Assembly (NCBI GenBank): GCA_964430275.1
Contig: CAYSGF010000027.1
Span: 9,324-73,323 of the forward strand
Direction of reading: 5' to 3'
Length of the DNA stretch: 64,000 nucleotides
Source: DASTYK01 sp964430275
GTDB lineage: Bacteria; Gemmatimonadota; Gemmatimonadetes; Longimicrobiales; RSA9
How positions within the stretch are numbered: the stretch's first letter is position 1; the number at the start of each line of letters is the position of its first letter. Position numbers and translations under genes: made by a program. This document shows positions 50,994 through 60,276 of the stretch, one piece after another. A model generated the notes under the pieces. The model ran no database searches and was not told the origin of the DNA. It worked only from the letters and a program-made list of their open reading frames with translations.

Positions 50994-51492
50994 TGCCACC
51001 TCATGGTATGGGTAGTTGATGCGCATGATTCTCGAAGATGCTGCGCAGGAACATCTTATCGGGCTTTACGCTGTGCTCGATGACGCTCCCGCGCAAGAGT
51101 GACGTCCCGGCGCGCCTCGCCATTGCAGCGCCCCATGATGCCTTGCGCTCGACGATCGAGCAACAGGCCAGGCGCAGAATAACATGCGCGCGCGCGATAT
51201 CGCGCAAGCGCCCTGTTGCCATCGCATCGCTGCGTGTGGCGTGCGTACTCGACGCGGACACGGCCGCCACGGTGATTCGGCGCACATCGCCGCCCTCAAT
51301 GAACGTTTCAACAGCGGTTCGACGGACGATCGCAGCGGGCACCGTTCGACCGACCCGCCGATCCGGCCAGTCGCAGTCCACCAGCGTGTAAAGCACGCTT
51401 TACATTCGCGCAAGACTGTCCCCACCCACGGAACGCCGGGTTCGGTCTTTGCAGCACCCGCCGCGAATGTTTCCTGACCGTCTTTGAAAACG
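50994..51492. other. Divergent control region between SusC and histidine kinase
   Basis: About 500 bp hold no gene I can support; a 131-codon minus-strand frame (51001-51396) has no ribosome binding site. The region contains the leader of the SusC-SusD operon, the promoter of the kinase and the perfect inverted repeat at 51387-51404. Confidence 0.6.
51387..51404. promoter_or_regulatory. Perfect operator-like palindrome TGTAAAGC-AC-GCTTTACA
   Basis: An 8-bp perfect inverted repeat with a 2-bp spacer lies in a region that is less GC-rich than its surroundings. It is 89 bp upstream of the kinase start and about 390 bp upstream of the SusC start. It is shaped like a dimeric-regulator site; the binding protein is unknown. 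Confidence 0.6.
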
Positions 51493-53100
51493 ATGCAAGT
51501 CGAGACTGCGGATACACTGTTCATCGGTGCGGGCGAAATGTTCGAACGCTGTCGCGCGTTCGACTGGGCCGCCACGCCGCTCGGTCCAGTGGATCGGTGG
51601 TCGCAGAGCCTGCGCACGATGGCGTCTGCCGTGCTCGCCTCGCGGAATCCGATGCTGCTGTTCTGGGGCCCGCATCTCATCCAGATCTACAACGACGCGT
51701 TTCGTCCGAGTCTGGGGCCGTCCGAGGGCGCGGCATCACGCCATCCGCGTGCGCTGGGGATGCCTGCGGCTGAGTTCTGGAAGGATGTGTGGGAGACGGT
51801 GGGTCCGCAGATCGAGGGTGTGATGGAGCGGGGCGAGGCGGTGTGGTTCGAGGATCTGTACCTGCCGATCGAGCGTGGCCGCGGCGGTCTCGAGGATGCG
51901 TGGTGGACGTACAGTTACAGTCCTGTACGCGACGATGACGGCCGGATCAATGGGACGCTCGTCGTGTGTCTCGAGACGACGTCGTCCGTGCGAGCGCGCG
52001 CCGCAATCGAGTTCGAACGCACTCGCCTGGCCGATCTTTTCCGGCACGCGCCGGCGTTCATGGGTGTGCGGCGCGGTCCGGACCACATTTTCGATCTCAC
52101 GAACGACAACTACCAGAGGCTGATCGGGTTTCGTGATGTGATCGGCCGGCCGGTGCGTGAGGCGCTTCCGGAGCTCGAGGGACAGGGGCTGTTCGGGCTG
52201 CTGGACCGCGTTCTCGACACCGGCGAGCCGTACGTCGGGGAAGCGGTTCCGATCGACGTTCCCATGACGGCGGATGGTCCGCCGGAGCGACGGCACCTGA
52301 GCTTCGTATACCAGGCGATCACCGAGCCGGACGGCTCGCGTTCCGGGGTGTTCGTGCATGGCGTCGACCTGACCGAGGCCATCCGGGCGCGCGCGGCGGC
52401 GGAAGCCGCGAGTCGTGCGAAGAGCGAGTTCCTCGCGATCATGAGTCATGAGTTGCGCACGCCGCTGAATGCGATCGAGGGGTATGCAGAGCTGCTCGAG
52501 CTGGGCGTGCACGGGCCGTTGACAGCCCAGCAGCGCGAGGACGTGGCGCGCATCCGCCGGAGCGAGCGGCACCTCCTGGGTCTGATCAATGAAGTCCTGA
52601 ACTACTCACGACTGGAGGCCGGTGCTCTGCAGTACGACGTAGGCGACGTCATGCTGGACGATGTCGTCCGGACATGCGAGGCACTCATCGAGGCGCAGCT
52701 CCGCGCCCGTCGGCACGTATTCGAGTTTGGGGGCTGCCCGCCGGAGCTGCGTGTCCGGGCCGATCGGGCGCGGCTCCAGCAGATCCTGCTCAACCTGCTG
52801 TCGAACGCGATCAAGTTCACGGATCCGGGTGGTCGCATCGCGGTCACCTGCGAGGCCGACGAGCAGCTCGTGCGGATCTCCGTCACGGATACGGGCCGCG
52901 GCATCGCGCCGGAGGAGATCGCGCGGATCTTCGAGCCGTTCGTCCAGGTGGATGCCCGCTATGCACGGGAGCATGAAGGTGTCGGACTGGGGCTGACGAT
53001 CAGTCGTGACCTGGCCGGCGGCCTGGGCGGCGAGCTTGGAGTCGAAAGCGTCCCCGGCGTTGGCAGCACCTTCACACTGACTCTGCCGCGCGCGCAGTAA
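51493..53100 (+). CDS. PAS-domain sensor histidine kinase
   Basis: From ATG 51493 the protein has 535 residues. It has two PAS-like sensor regions (about 12-165 and 175-300) and no membrane segment, so it is probably a cytoplasmic sensor. HisKA has the phosphoacceptor His in FLAIMSHELRTPLNAIEGY. The HATPase_c domain has N box ILLNLLSNAIKF, G1 DTGRGIAPEE, F box IFEPFVQVD and G2 GVGLGLTISRDLAGG. No response regulator gene is adjacent, so its partner is elsewhere. A TTG three codons upstream is an unlikely alternative start. Confidence 0.93.
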   Translation: MQVETADTLFIGAGEMFERCRAFDWAATPLGPVDRWSQSLRTMASAVLASRNPMLLFWGPHLIQIYNDAFRPSLGPSEGAASRHPRALGMPAAEFWKDVWETVGPQIEGVMERGEAVWFEDLYLPIERGRGGLEDAWWTYSYSPVRDDDGRINGTLVVCLETTSSVRARAAIEFERTRLADLFRHAPAFMGVRRGPDHIFDLTNDNYQRLIGFRDVIGRPVREALPELEGQGLFGLLDRVLDTGEPYVGEAVPIDVPMTADGPPERRHLSFVYQAITEPDGSRSGVFVHGVDLTEAIRARAAAEAASRAKSEFLAIMSHELRTPLNAIEGYAELLELGVHGPLTAQQREDVARIRRSERHLLGLINEVLNYSRLEAGALQYDVGDVMLDDVVRTCEALIEAQLRARRHVFEFGGCPPELRVRADRARLQQILLNLLSNAIKFTDPGGRIAVTCEADEQLVRISVTDTGRGIAPEEIARIFEPFVQVDARYAREHEGVGLGLTISRDLAGGLGGELGVESVPGVGSTFTLTLPRAQ

Positions 53101-53155
53101 CCTGCCGGAGCACGGGCGCTCCGCCAGCCACCAACCGAATGGACGGATCGTGCGA

Positions 53156-54460
53156 TCAGGTGCCCGGTCGCGTCAGCCGATAGATCAGTACTGCAGCGCG
53201 CTGCGCCGCTCGTTCGATGGAGTTCAGGTTCACGGTCTCCTCGACCGTGTGCGACCCCCTGCCATCGGGGCCGAGCCCGTCGATGCCGGCATCGATGACG
53301 GCTGCGACGAAGGAGATGTCGGCCGCCCCGCGGCGTCCGGGATCGAACGGTTCGACCGGACCCATGGCGAGAGCTTCACTGACGTTGCTGAGAACGCCGA
53401 GCAGCTCCCGATTCGCGGCAGTCGGGGGCATGGACGGGTAGCCATCGTAGAACGTGATGCGCGACGTCGCGCCCGGCAGCGGCCGCGCGACGATCGCGCG
53501 CATCTTCTCGCGCGTGCGCTCGAGCTGCTCATCCGTGAGCGTGCGGATGTCGCCAGTGATCACGGTGGTCGGAGGCACGACGTTCGTCTTGCCGAATGCA
53601 CTGCCGCGCGCACGTTCATCGTCCCAGCTCGCCTCCGTGCCGCCGACGATCGTCGCGGCATTGAACGTCAGGTTCTCCTCACCGCGGATCTCTGCATAGA
53701 AGTCTTCCAGAATTCGCGCCGCCTCGTAGATCGCACCCGCACCGACGCGATCGTTGAACACGCCGGACGAGTGCGCCGTCGTCGCTTCGACGTCCACCCG
53801 CCATGCGCTCGCACTGCGGCGCGCGATGACGCCAATGCCCTGCGTGCCGCCCTCGAAGCCGAGGGCGATGTCCGCCGCCGCGCCCGCTTCCACGAGCGCG
53901 CGCCGCGCTTCCTCGAGCGGATCGCCCGGCCGTTCCTCGTCGCCCGTCATGACGATCGTGATCGACGTGCCTTCCAGCGCGCCTTCGTCGTGCAGCGCTT
54001 CGAGTGCGGACCAGATCACGACGTCGCCGCCCTTCATGTCGGCCGCGCCCGGACCGTGTGCGACGCTGTCGTTCACGAGCTCCCACGCCTGGAACGGGCT
54101 GTCCTCCTCGAAGACCGTATCGAGGTGGCCGATCAGCAGCAGATGGCGGCCCTGTCCGCCGTTCCGCGTGGCGACGAGGTGACCGCCCCGGTTCGCGACC
54201 GCCGGATTCTCGACGTAGCGCACCGCGAAGCCGAGCGCCTCGAAGCGCGGGGCGAGCACGTCGTGCACACGGCGCACACCCGCCGCATTCAGCGTCCCGC
54301 TGTTGATGTTCACGATCTGCTCCAGCAGCGCGATGGCGTCCTGCTGGTTCGCGCTCACCGCGGCTGCGATGCGGCGTTCTTCGTCGCTCAGCTGCTGCGC
54401 CGTCAGAGGCGCCGCTGCCATGAGGAGTGCCGCAATGGTCGTAATCACATGGGAGGTCAT
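53156..54460 (-). CDS. M20 family metallopeptidase (exported)
   Basis: This 434-residue protein has a signal peptide (about 1-22, LTAQ) and the M20/CPG2-like fold. Zinc ligands and catalytic residues are visible: His and Asp in LLIGHLDTVFEE, Asp in GPGAADMKGGDVV, the Glu pair in TGDEERPGDPLEE, and a late GLGPDGRGSHTVEETVNL His. A dimerisation/lid domain sits at about 215-330. It cleaves a C-terminal or peptide-like amide in the periplasm. The gene is oriented away from the Tat-exported epimerase-like gene, 102 bp upstream. Confidence 0.92.
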   Translation of the reverse strand: MTSHVITTIAALLMAAAPLTAQQLSDEERRIAAAVSANQQDAIALLEQIVNINSGTLNAAGVRRVHDVLAPRFEALGFAVRYVENPAVANRGGHLVATRNGGQGRHLLLIGHLDTVFEEDSPFQAWELVNDSVAHGPGAADMKGGDVVIWSALEALHDEGALEGTSITIVMTGDEERPGDPLEEARRALVEAGAAADIALGFEGGTQGIGVIARRSASAWRVDVEATTAHSSGVFNDRVGAGAIYEAARILEDFYAEIRGEENLTFNAATIVGGTEASWDDERARGSAFGKTNVVPPTTVITGDIRTLTDEQLERTREKMRAIVARPLPGATSRITFYDGYPSMPPTAANRELLGVLSNVSEALAMGPVEPFDPGRRGAADISFVAAVIDAGIDGLGPDGRGSHTVEETVNLNSIERAAQRAAVLIYRLTRPGT

Positions 54461-54562
54461 GACTGTCCGGGTGCTGGTTCACGTGGAGCAGCGCCGCGCC
54501 TCTTGACGCGTCGCGTTTCAACCGCAATGCTCGACGCCCTATTCCTCTGCGACGGGCATTCC

Positions 54563-55720
54563 ATGACGACGAACCGACGGGACTTCCTCAGGTCCGCCTC
54601 GATTGCCGGTGGACTCTCGCTGCTGCGCCCGCCTGCGCTGAGCGCATTCCCCGGTACACGCTCGGTCGAGCGCGCCGATGCGCCGCTGCGCATCCTGATC
54701 CTCGGCGGCACCGGCTTCATCGGCCCCCACCACGTGGCGTACGCGGTTGCACGCGGTCATCAGGTCGCGGTGTTCAACCGCGGCCGTCAATCGACGGTGC
54801 TTCCTGACGGTGTCGAAGAACTCATCGGCGACCGCAACAGCGACCTGCGCGCGCTGGAGGGCCGCGACTGGGACGCCGTGATCGACCTGCCCACCACGCT
54901 GCCGAAGTGGGTGCGCGATGCCGGCGCGGTGCTGCGAAAGCGCACGCCGCACTACACCTTCATCTCCACGCTCGGTGTCAACGCCGATTTCTCTGGCGAC
55001 ACGCTCACCGAGGACGGCCCGGTCCAGGAGTACAGTGGGGCCGAAGACCCGTTCTCGCTGACGCAGCTCGACCCGCAGTACTACGGGTCGCTCAAGGCGA
55101 TCTCCGAGCAGGAGGCCGAGCGCCAGTTCCCAGGCAGAACGCTCATCGTGCGGCCCGGCCTGATCGTCGGGCCGCGCGATCCGACGGACCGCTTCACCTA
55201 CTGGCCGGTCCGCATGGAGCGCGGCGGCGAGATCCTCGCACCCGGCGATCCGACCGATCCCGTGCAGCTGATCGACGCCCGCGACCTGGCCGGCTGGGTG
55301 ATTCGCAATGCCGAGGCGCGCACGACCGGTGTGTACAACCTCGTGGGTCCGGCGCAGACGCTCACGATCGGCGAGATGCTCGGGGGAGTGCGTGCCGTAT
55401 TCGGGGAGCCGATGCACCTCACCTGGGTTCCGTCCGACTTCCTGCTCGCACAGAACGTTGCGCCCTGGCACGGCGCCGCAGGACCGCTGCCGCTCTGGAC
55501 ACCGACGCCGCAGGTCCGTGCACTCATGCGCGCCGACAACAGCCGCGCGTTGGCGCAGGGACTGACCTTCCTGCCGCTGGCCGAGACGAGCCTGGATACG
55601 ATTACCTGGCACAATACGCGACCGGCAGAGCGCCGTGCTGCGATGCAGTCCGGTATGAGCGCCGAGCGCGAGCGCGAGCTGCTCGACGCCTGGCACGCCG
55701 CGCGGCGGAGTGGTGGATGA
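54563..55720 (+). CDS. Tat-exported NAD-dependent epimerase-like protein
   Basis: This 385-residue protein starts at ATG 54563 and begins with a Tat signal (NRRDFLRSASIAGGLSLL). The mature protein has an extended SDR fold: nucleotide motif LILGGTGFIGPHHVAYA, FNRGRQSTVLPDG, the YYGSLK active-site tyrosine/lysine region (QYYGSLKAISEQEAE) and IVRPGLIVGPRDPTDR. It would act in the periplasm with pre-bound NAD. The natural substrate is unknown; related proteins work on nucleotide sugars or 3-keto sugars. An upstream ATG at 54527 is less likely. Confidence 0.88.
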   Translation: MTTNRRDFLRSASIAGGLSLLRPPALSAFPGTRSVERADAPLRILILGGTGFIGPHHVAYAVARGHQVAVFNRGRQSTVLPDGVEELIGDRNSDLRALEGRDWDAVIDLPTTLPKWVRDAGAVLRKRTPHYTFISTLGVNADFSGDTLTEDGPVQEYSGAEDPFSLTQLDPQYYGSLKAISEQEAERQFPGRTLIVRPGLIVGPRDPTDRFTYWPVRMERGGEILAPGDPTDPVQLIDARDLAGWVIRNAEARTTGVYNLVGPAQTLTIGEMLGGVRAVFGEPMHLTWVPSDFLLAQNVAPWHGAAGPLPLWTPTPQVRALMRADNSRALAQGLTFLPLAETSLDTITWHNTRPAERRAAMQSGMSAERERELLDAWHAARRSGG

Positions 55721-55757
55721 CCCTTCGCGGTACGCTCCGATCGACCGCGGACTGAGA

Positions 55758-55792
55758 CGATCGCCACGTCGCACACGACGACGTGGCGATCG
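55758..55792. terminator. Bidirectional hairpin terminator
   Basis: A 14-bp perfect stem (CGATCGCCACGTCG at 55758-55771 with its complement at 55779-55792, 7-nt loop) lies between the convergent epimerase-like and LVIVD-repeat genes. Confidence 0.7.
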
Positions 55793-55817
55793 CTGATACT
55801 CCCGATCCCCGTTTCCG

Positions 55818-57593
55818 CTACCGCGACTCGTTCGCGAGGTCCCGCACCGCCGCGGCCATGGCGCGGACGCGCGTGCCGTCCGCCGCGTTCGCCACGTCCG
55901 CGTCGAGCGCGACCGCGAGCCGGTTGAGCTGATCCCGACGTGCTGCACCCGTGGCCGCTTCCGCTGCGCTGAGCGCTCGGTCGATGGCAGCCGTCCGCTC
56001 CGCGGACAGACCGTCGTTCCGCTCGAGCTGGTCGAGGTACGAACGGATCACCGGAAATGCGGCCGGCCATTCGAGCAGCGGCTGGCTCTGCGGATTGTAC
56101 TGCTCCATCGTGACGAGCTTCGCGGCATCGATCTCGTTCTGCGACAGGAACTCGCTGGGCACGAGCTCGAGCACGTCGAGGCCGCGCGACAGCTCGGACG
56201 AGTAGATCTGACCGTTGTACCAGTATGCCCCCCACGATCCGCCCACGACGAGCTCCTCGTCATCGACGGGCCCGCGGTCGAAGTACGCAATCTCGATGGG
56301 GTTCTCCGGATCGGTGAAGTCGAACACGTTCACGCCGCCCTGATACCAGCCCTGCACCATGATGTCGCGCCCGGGCACCGGGATCAGCCCGCCATTGTGC
56401 GATACGCAGTTCTCCGTTTCCGTCTGGGCAGCCAGCATCTTGAAGTAGCCGTGCTGCGTCATCGCACCGTCGTCGATGGACAGAATCGTGTTGCCGCCCA
56501 GCCGCTGCGGATCCGTGATGCGGCAGCGCGGCGACGTCCCGCCGCCCCATTCGTCCGTGAACACGACCGACTCCGCGTCGTTGCTGAAGACTGCCGTGTG
56601 CCAGAGCGAGAAGTTCAGGTCGGACTTCGCGTCCAGGACCACCGGCTTCTCGGGGTCCGCAGCGTCGAGCAGGATGCCGAAGGTCCCGCACGAGCCGGCG
56701 ACGAGGTTGAACGCCGGGTAGGCAGTCAGATCGTGGCACCCGCGCGGCCCGCTGGCGATGCGACCGGTCGCGGTGTCACTCAGTGCGACGCCCGCACGCC
56801 CCGGCGGCCGCGGCAGATCTTCGAAGATCCGCGTGAAGCCGACTACCGATGCCTGCGCGGGCTCGGACAGCGGCACGCGGATGATGTCTACGCGGTACTG
56901 CGCCGTGTTCGGGTTCTCCGCCACCGTGCCGTCCGAGCACTCGGCCATTTCCGCCGCGTCACGCACACCGGAGGATCCGCCGACATAGATGTAGACCACG
57001 TTCGCGTCCGAGGGATCCGGCACGAGCGTGTGCGTATGCGAACCGCGGCACGTCTGCACGTTCTTCACCAGCCGCGGACTGCGTGGATTGCTGACGTCGA
57101 AGATGCGCACACCACGCATCCGGTCCGCACCGTCCTCGACACCCTGTGTGCCGCAGTCGGTCCGCGAGCGCAGTGACTCGGCGGAGATGAACAGCAGGTC
57201 ACCGTAGATCGTGGGGTCGCCCTGATCGGTGGCACACACGACCGTCGCCAGGAGCGCCGGCTGCGTCGCGTCGCTGACGTCCCAGACGGAGAAGCCGCTG
57301 AAGTTGCCCTGGTAGACGATGTCGCCGCGGAACGCGAGATCCGAGTTGATGTAGGCCAGCCCGCTGGCCGAGTCGAACTCCATCGGCTTCGATGAATACG
57401 AGACGAGCCGCATGTTCTCCAGCGCGATGCCCGCCGTATTCTCCGCCCCCGGACCCAGTCCCACGCGCGGATCCTCCATGGTCGCGATCGTGTCCTGCTG
57501 CGCGACCAGCGGCGCCGTCCATGCCGCCGTAAGGAGGATGGCGACCGCGCTGATGCACCGGCCGCGTCTGACGCTGCTTCCCTGCTCTCTCAT
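55818..57593 (-). CDS. LVIVD-repeat (YVTN-type beta-propeller) exported protein
   Basis: This 591-residue protein has a signal peptide (about 8-33, PLVAQ) and repeats of the LVIVD type, each around 'xVxDVSDPxxPxLV': GFSVWDVSDATQPALLATVV, VRIFDVSNPRSPRLVKNV, GGVNVFDFTDPENPIEIAYF. These blades form a beta-propeller likely to bind partners on the cell surface. The C-terminal ~90 residues are helical (RSYLDQLERNDGLSAERTAA). Its ATG overlaps the stop of the DUF305 gene by four bases (57590-57593), and the longer open frame upstream is a shadow of that gene. Function is unknown. Confidence 0.85.
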   Translation of the reverse strand: MREQGSSVRRGRCISAVAILLTAAWTAPLVAQQDTIATMEDPRVGLGPGAENTAGIALENMRLVSYSSKPMEFDSASGLAYINSDLAFRGDIVYQGNFSGFSVWDVSDATQPALLATVVCATDQGDPTIYGDLLFISAESLRSRTDCGTQGVEDGADRMRGVRIFDVSNPRSPRLVKNVQTCRGSHTHTLVPDPSDANVVYIYVGGSSGVRDAAEMAECSDGTVAENPNTAQYRVDIIRVPLSEPAQASVVGFTRIFEDLPRPPGRAGVALSDTATGRIASGPRGCHDLTAYPAFNLVAGSCGTFGILLDAADPEKPVVLDAKSDLNFSLWHTAVFSNDAESVVFTDEWGGGTSPRCRITDPQRLGGNTILSIDDGAMTQHGYFKMLAAQTETENCVSHNGGLIPVPGRDIMVQGWYQGGVNVFDFTDPENPIEIAYFDRGPVDDEELVVGGSWGAYWYNGQIYSSELSRGLDVLELVPSEFLSQNEIDAAKLVTMEQYNPQSQPLLEWPAAFPVIRSYLDQLERNDGLSAERTAAIDRALSAAEAATGAARRDQLNRLAVALDADVANAADGTRVRAMAAAVRDLANESR

Positions 57594-58258
57594 CTGGATC
57601 GGCTCCCTCGATTGGTACCGAGCATGTCCAGCATGCTCTGCATGACATAGATCTCGTCGCGCTGATCGGCGTCGACGTCCGTGACGAAGCGGAAGATCTC
57701 GGAGTCCTGTCCCGCACCCGGGCTCGCGAAGAGATCCTCGACCATCTCCAGCGCCCCACGATGGTGCTGGATCATGAAGCTGAGGAACAGTCGCTCGAAC
57801 TCGGTGCCGCGCGCCCGATCGAGCTGCACGAGCTGCTCGGGAGTCAGCATGCCCGGCATGCGCATGGCGCGCGCGTGGGCGTCGTCCGGCACCACCTGGT
57901 CCCGCTCCCGCAGCCATCGCTCCATGAATGCAATCTCGTCGCGCTGCGAGATGTCGATCTTCCCGGCCAGCGTGCGCAGTTGTTCCCCGGCCCCGTGCGT
58001 GGGGACCATCGCCGTCATCGTGAGCGCCTGTGCGTGGTGTCCGATCATGTGCTGCATGAAGCGAACATCGGCCGCCGTGTAGCCGGGACCGTCGCTCGCA
58101 GGCAGCGCCATCGCGTGGCCTTGCTCGTGCGCGTGTGCATCTGGCGACCGGGCGGCGTCCTGCGGCGGCGCGGCGGTTCCCCGCGCTGCACTGCGGGAAC
58201 CACACGCCGCGAAAGCCAGACAGGCGACGAGAGACGTCGCTCGGAGGAATCGATTCAA
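57590..58258 (-). CDS. DUF305 lipoprotein, TTG start
   Basis: This 222-residue protein has no ATG in a good position. TTG at 58258, with AGGAG about ten bases upstream, gives a proper lipoprotein signal (LAFAAC, Cys19); the longer frame to 58456 has no signal. The mature protein has two DUF305 halves, each with the HH motif: RFMQHMIGHHAQALTM and LSFMIQHHRGALEMV. DUF305 proteins are periplasmic, often found with copper or metal stress genes; the paired histidines could bind metal. It is co-translated with the LVIVD protein. Confidence 0.82.
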   Translation of the reverse strand: MNRFLRATSLVACLAFAACGSRSAARGTAAPPQDAARSPDAHAHEQGHAMALPASDGPGYTAADVRFMQHMIGHHAQALTMTAMVPTHGAGEQLRTLAGKIDISQRDEIAFMERWLRERDQVVPDDAHARAMRMPGMLTPEQLVQLDRARGTEFERLFLSFMIQHHRGALEMVEDLFASPGAGQDSEIFRFVTDVDADQRDEIYVMQSMLDMLGTNRGSRSR

Positions 58259-58403
58259 TTGCTGGACGCTCCTGCTCGATCCACTCGCCGGGGGGCCCGG
58301 AAAGCCCGTTCGGCAACGGATGCATCCTAAGCCCGCAGGGCGAACGGCGCTACTCGTGGCACGCACACCTCCCCTGTGCGTGCCAGCGCGCAGGCAGGGA
58401 TCC

Positions 58404-59339
58404 TCAGTGTCGGATGTTGTTGCCGCGCCGTAGCCACTCCCCGAAATCGGCGGCACCCGGAATGTGACGCAGCTTGTCCGGATTCACGACCGAACGCACG
58501 GCGGCGACGCCGTCGTCCGTGACATCCAGCGCCCATACCCCGACGACCGCCCCTTCCGCGCTCAGGATGAGCGCACCAGGCTGTCCGTTCACGGTCGTGC
58601 GACGTACCTCGTAGCCGCCGGATCGTGCACCGGCGCGTGACCAGCCGCGCAGCACCCGCGCGACTGCGCGTCTGCCGTGCACCGACTGCGCGAGCGCCGG
58701 CACGCGGCCGCCACCGTCGCCGTGCAGGGATACGTCCTCCGTGAGCAGAGCCTCCAGCGAGGCCAGCTCCCCTTCGTCGATGGCGGCAAAGAACCGGTCG
58801 ACGAGTGCCGCCTGCTGCTCTGGCCGTGCATCGAAGCGGGGACGTCGCTCCAGAACGCGCGCACGCGCGCGTACCGCGAGCTGTCGACATGCAGCCTCCG
58901 TTTTCCCGACGATGCGCGCGATCTCCGCAAACCCGTAGTCGAAGACGTCGCGCAGCAGGAACACGGCGCGCTGCTCCGGCGACAGCGTTTCCAGCAGTAC
59001 GAGGAACGCCATGCCGAGCGAGTCGCCCAGCTCCGTGCGTTCGACAGCATCCGCGCCCGGTGTCTCGAGGAGCGGCTCGGGCAGCCACGAACCCACGTAG
59101 GTCTCGCGGCGCACCCGCGCCGAGCGCAGCTCATCGATGCACAACCGGGTCACGACCGTGGCGAGGTACGCCTGCGGCGATGCGATCGTTTCCCCCTGCT
59201 GCATCGTACGATGCAGTCTCAGCAGCCCTTCCTGGACGATGTCTTCCGCATCGCTCACACTGCCGAGCATCCGGTAGGCGATCCCGAACGCGTTCGGCCT
59301 CAGCTCCTCCAGCAGCGTGGCCATCTCATTCGAGTCCAT
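58404..59339 (-). CDS. sigJ: ECF41-type RNA polymerase sigma factor with SnoaL-like C-terminal domain
   Basis: From ATG 59339 (GAGGGG seven bases upstream) the protein has 311 residues. Sigma region 2 (about 8-75, FGIAYRMLGSVSDAEDIVQEGLLRLHR) and region 4 (about 115-170, LSPEQRAVFLLRDVFDYGFAEIARIVGKTEAACRQL) are clear. A C-terminal NTF2/SnoaL-like regulatory domain (about 190-300) follows, with the ECF41 hallmark DGGGR (HGDGGGRVPAL). ECF41 factors lack a separate anti-sigma factor and are controlled by this domain. It overlaps the upstream epimerase gene by 14 bases and should drive the operon promoter at 60817. Confidence 0.94.
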   Translation of the reverse strand: MDSNEMATLLEELRPNAFGIAYRMLGSVSDAEDIVQEGLLRLHRTMQQGETIASPQAYLATVVTRLCIDELRSARVRRETYVGSWLPEPLLETPGADAVERTELGDSLGMAFLVLLETLSPEQRAVFLLRDVFDYGFAEIARIVGKTEAACRQLAVRARARVLERRPRFDARPEQQAALVDRFFAAIDEGELASLEALLTEDVSLHGDGGGRVPALAQSVHGRRAVARVLRGWSRAGARSGGYEVRRTTVNGQPGALILSAEGAVVGVWALDVTDDGVAAVRSVVNPDKLRHIPGAADFGEWLRRGNNIRH

Positions 59340-60276
59340 GGACGAACCCCTCGCGCCAGCTGCGATACTGCGGCTCCCACGCCAGCTCCCGGCGGGCCTT
59401 CGCATTCGACGCGCCGCTCGATTCCGTCATCATCGTTACTGCCGCCGGACCCGCCGCGATCCGCGCGAGCCACTTCGGCACCCGCCGCGGCGGCTTCGCA
59501 CCGAGCGCTGCGGCGAGAGCGGGCAGCCACTCGAACGCAGCGGCCGGTTCGTCGTCCGTCACGTGGTAGATGCCGCGCCGGCCCCGCTCGATCGCGAGCG
59601 CCGTGGCGCCCGCAACGTCGTCGATGTGGATGAAGGACATGATGCCGGCCCCATCGCCGATGATCGGGAACTGCCGCTTCCGCACCGCCTCGCTCTGCAC
59701 GCCCGGCGGCCGCACGGACATCGAGGTGCCGGGGCCATAGAACGCACCGTAGCGCAATACGATGCCTTCCGTCCAGGACGCGCCCGTCACCGCGGTTTCC
59801 ATGTGCCGGTGCACCGACATGATGCGACGAAACGGCTTCGGCGGATCAGGATCGAGCGCATCGTCTTCACTCAGGATGCCGCGCTCGCCTGCAGCGAGCA
59901 GAAAGCCCGCGTAACTCTGTGCAATGAAGCGACGCACGCCCGCAGCGCGACTCGCCGACAGCAGGATGTCCGTGCCCTCGCCGCGCAGGCGCGCCGTCTG
60001 TGCGAACGCGCGGTCGAAATTGCGCACACTGCTGAGGTCCGATAGCGCCGTGAGCTGCTGCACGACCACTTCCGGCGCCGCTTCACTGATGGCACGACCC
60101 ACTGCATCGGGATCGAGTGCATCCGCCACGACCGGCCGCGCGCCCAGGCGCTGCAGCAGGTCGCGCTTCGACGGTGTCCGGGTCGTGCCCGTCACGTCGT
60201 GCCCGCCCTGCACGAGGAGAGGCACGAGGCGCGCACCTACAGCGCCCGTAGCTCCCGCAATGAAGACCCTCATCAT
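59326..60276 (-). CDS. NAD(P)-binding epimerase/reductase of the ECF41 operon
   Basis: This 316-residue extended SDR has the nucleotide motif VFIAGATGAVGARLVPLL and later VVVQQLTALSDL, SYAGFLLAAGERG and ILRYGAFYGPGTS-type segments. ECF41 sigma genes are typically next to a carboxymuconolactone decarboxylase, oxidoreductase or epimerase gene; this is the epimerase variant. The substrate is not known for any of them. It begins with two Mets (60276 and 60273). It overlaps the NTF2-like gene by four bases (60273-60276) and the sigma gene by 14. Confidence 0.9.
   Translation of the reverse strand: MMRVFIAGATGAVGARLVPLLVQGGHDVTGTTRTPSKRDLLQRLGARPVVADALDPDAVGRAISEAAPEVVVQQLTALSDLSSVRNFDRAFAQTARLRGEGTDILLSASRAAGVRRFIAQSYAGFLLAAGERGILSEDDALDPDPPKPFRRIMSVHRHMETAVTGASWTEGIVLRYGAFYGPGTSMSVRPPGVQSEAVRKRQFPIIGDGAGIMSFIHIDDVAGATALAIERGRRGIYHVTDDEPAAAFEWLPALAAALGAKPPRRVPKWLARIAAGPAAVTMMTESSGASNAKARRELAWEPQYRSWREGFVHGLE

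Noticed and set aside
51001..51396. 131-codon minus-strand frame upstream of the SusC gene
   Set aside because: There is no ribosome binding site and no domain, and it overlaps the regulatory palindrome. A SusC leader is more likely.
53150..54562. Plus-strand extension of the epimerase-like frame upstream of its Tat signal
   Set aside because: It is antisense to the M20 peptidase and has no domain. A Tat signal starts at 54563.
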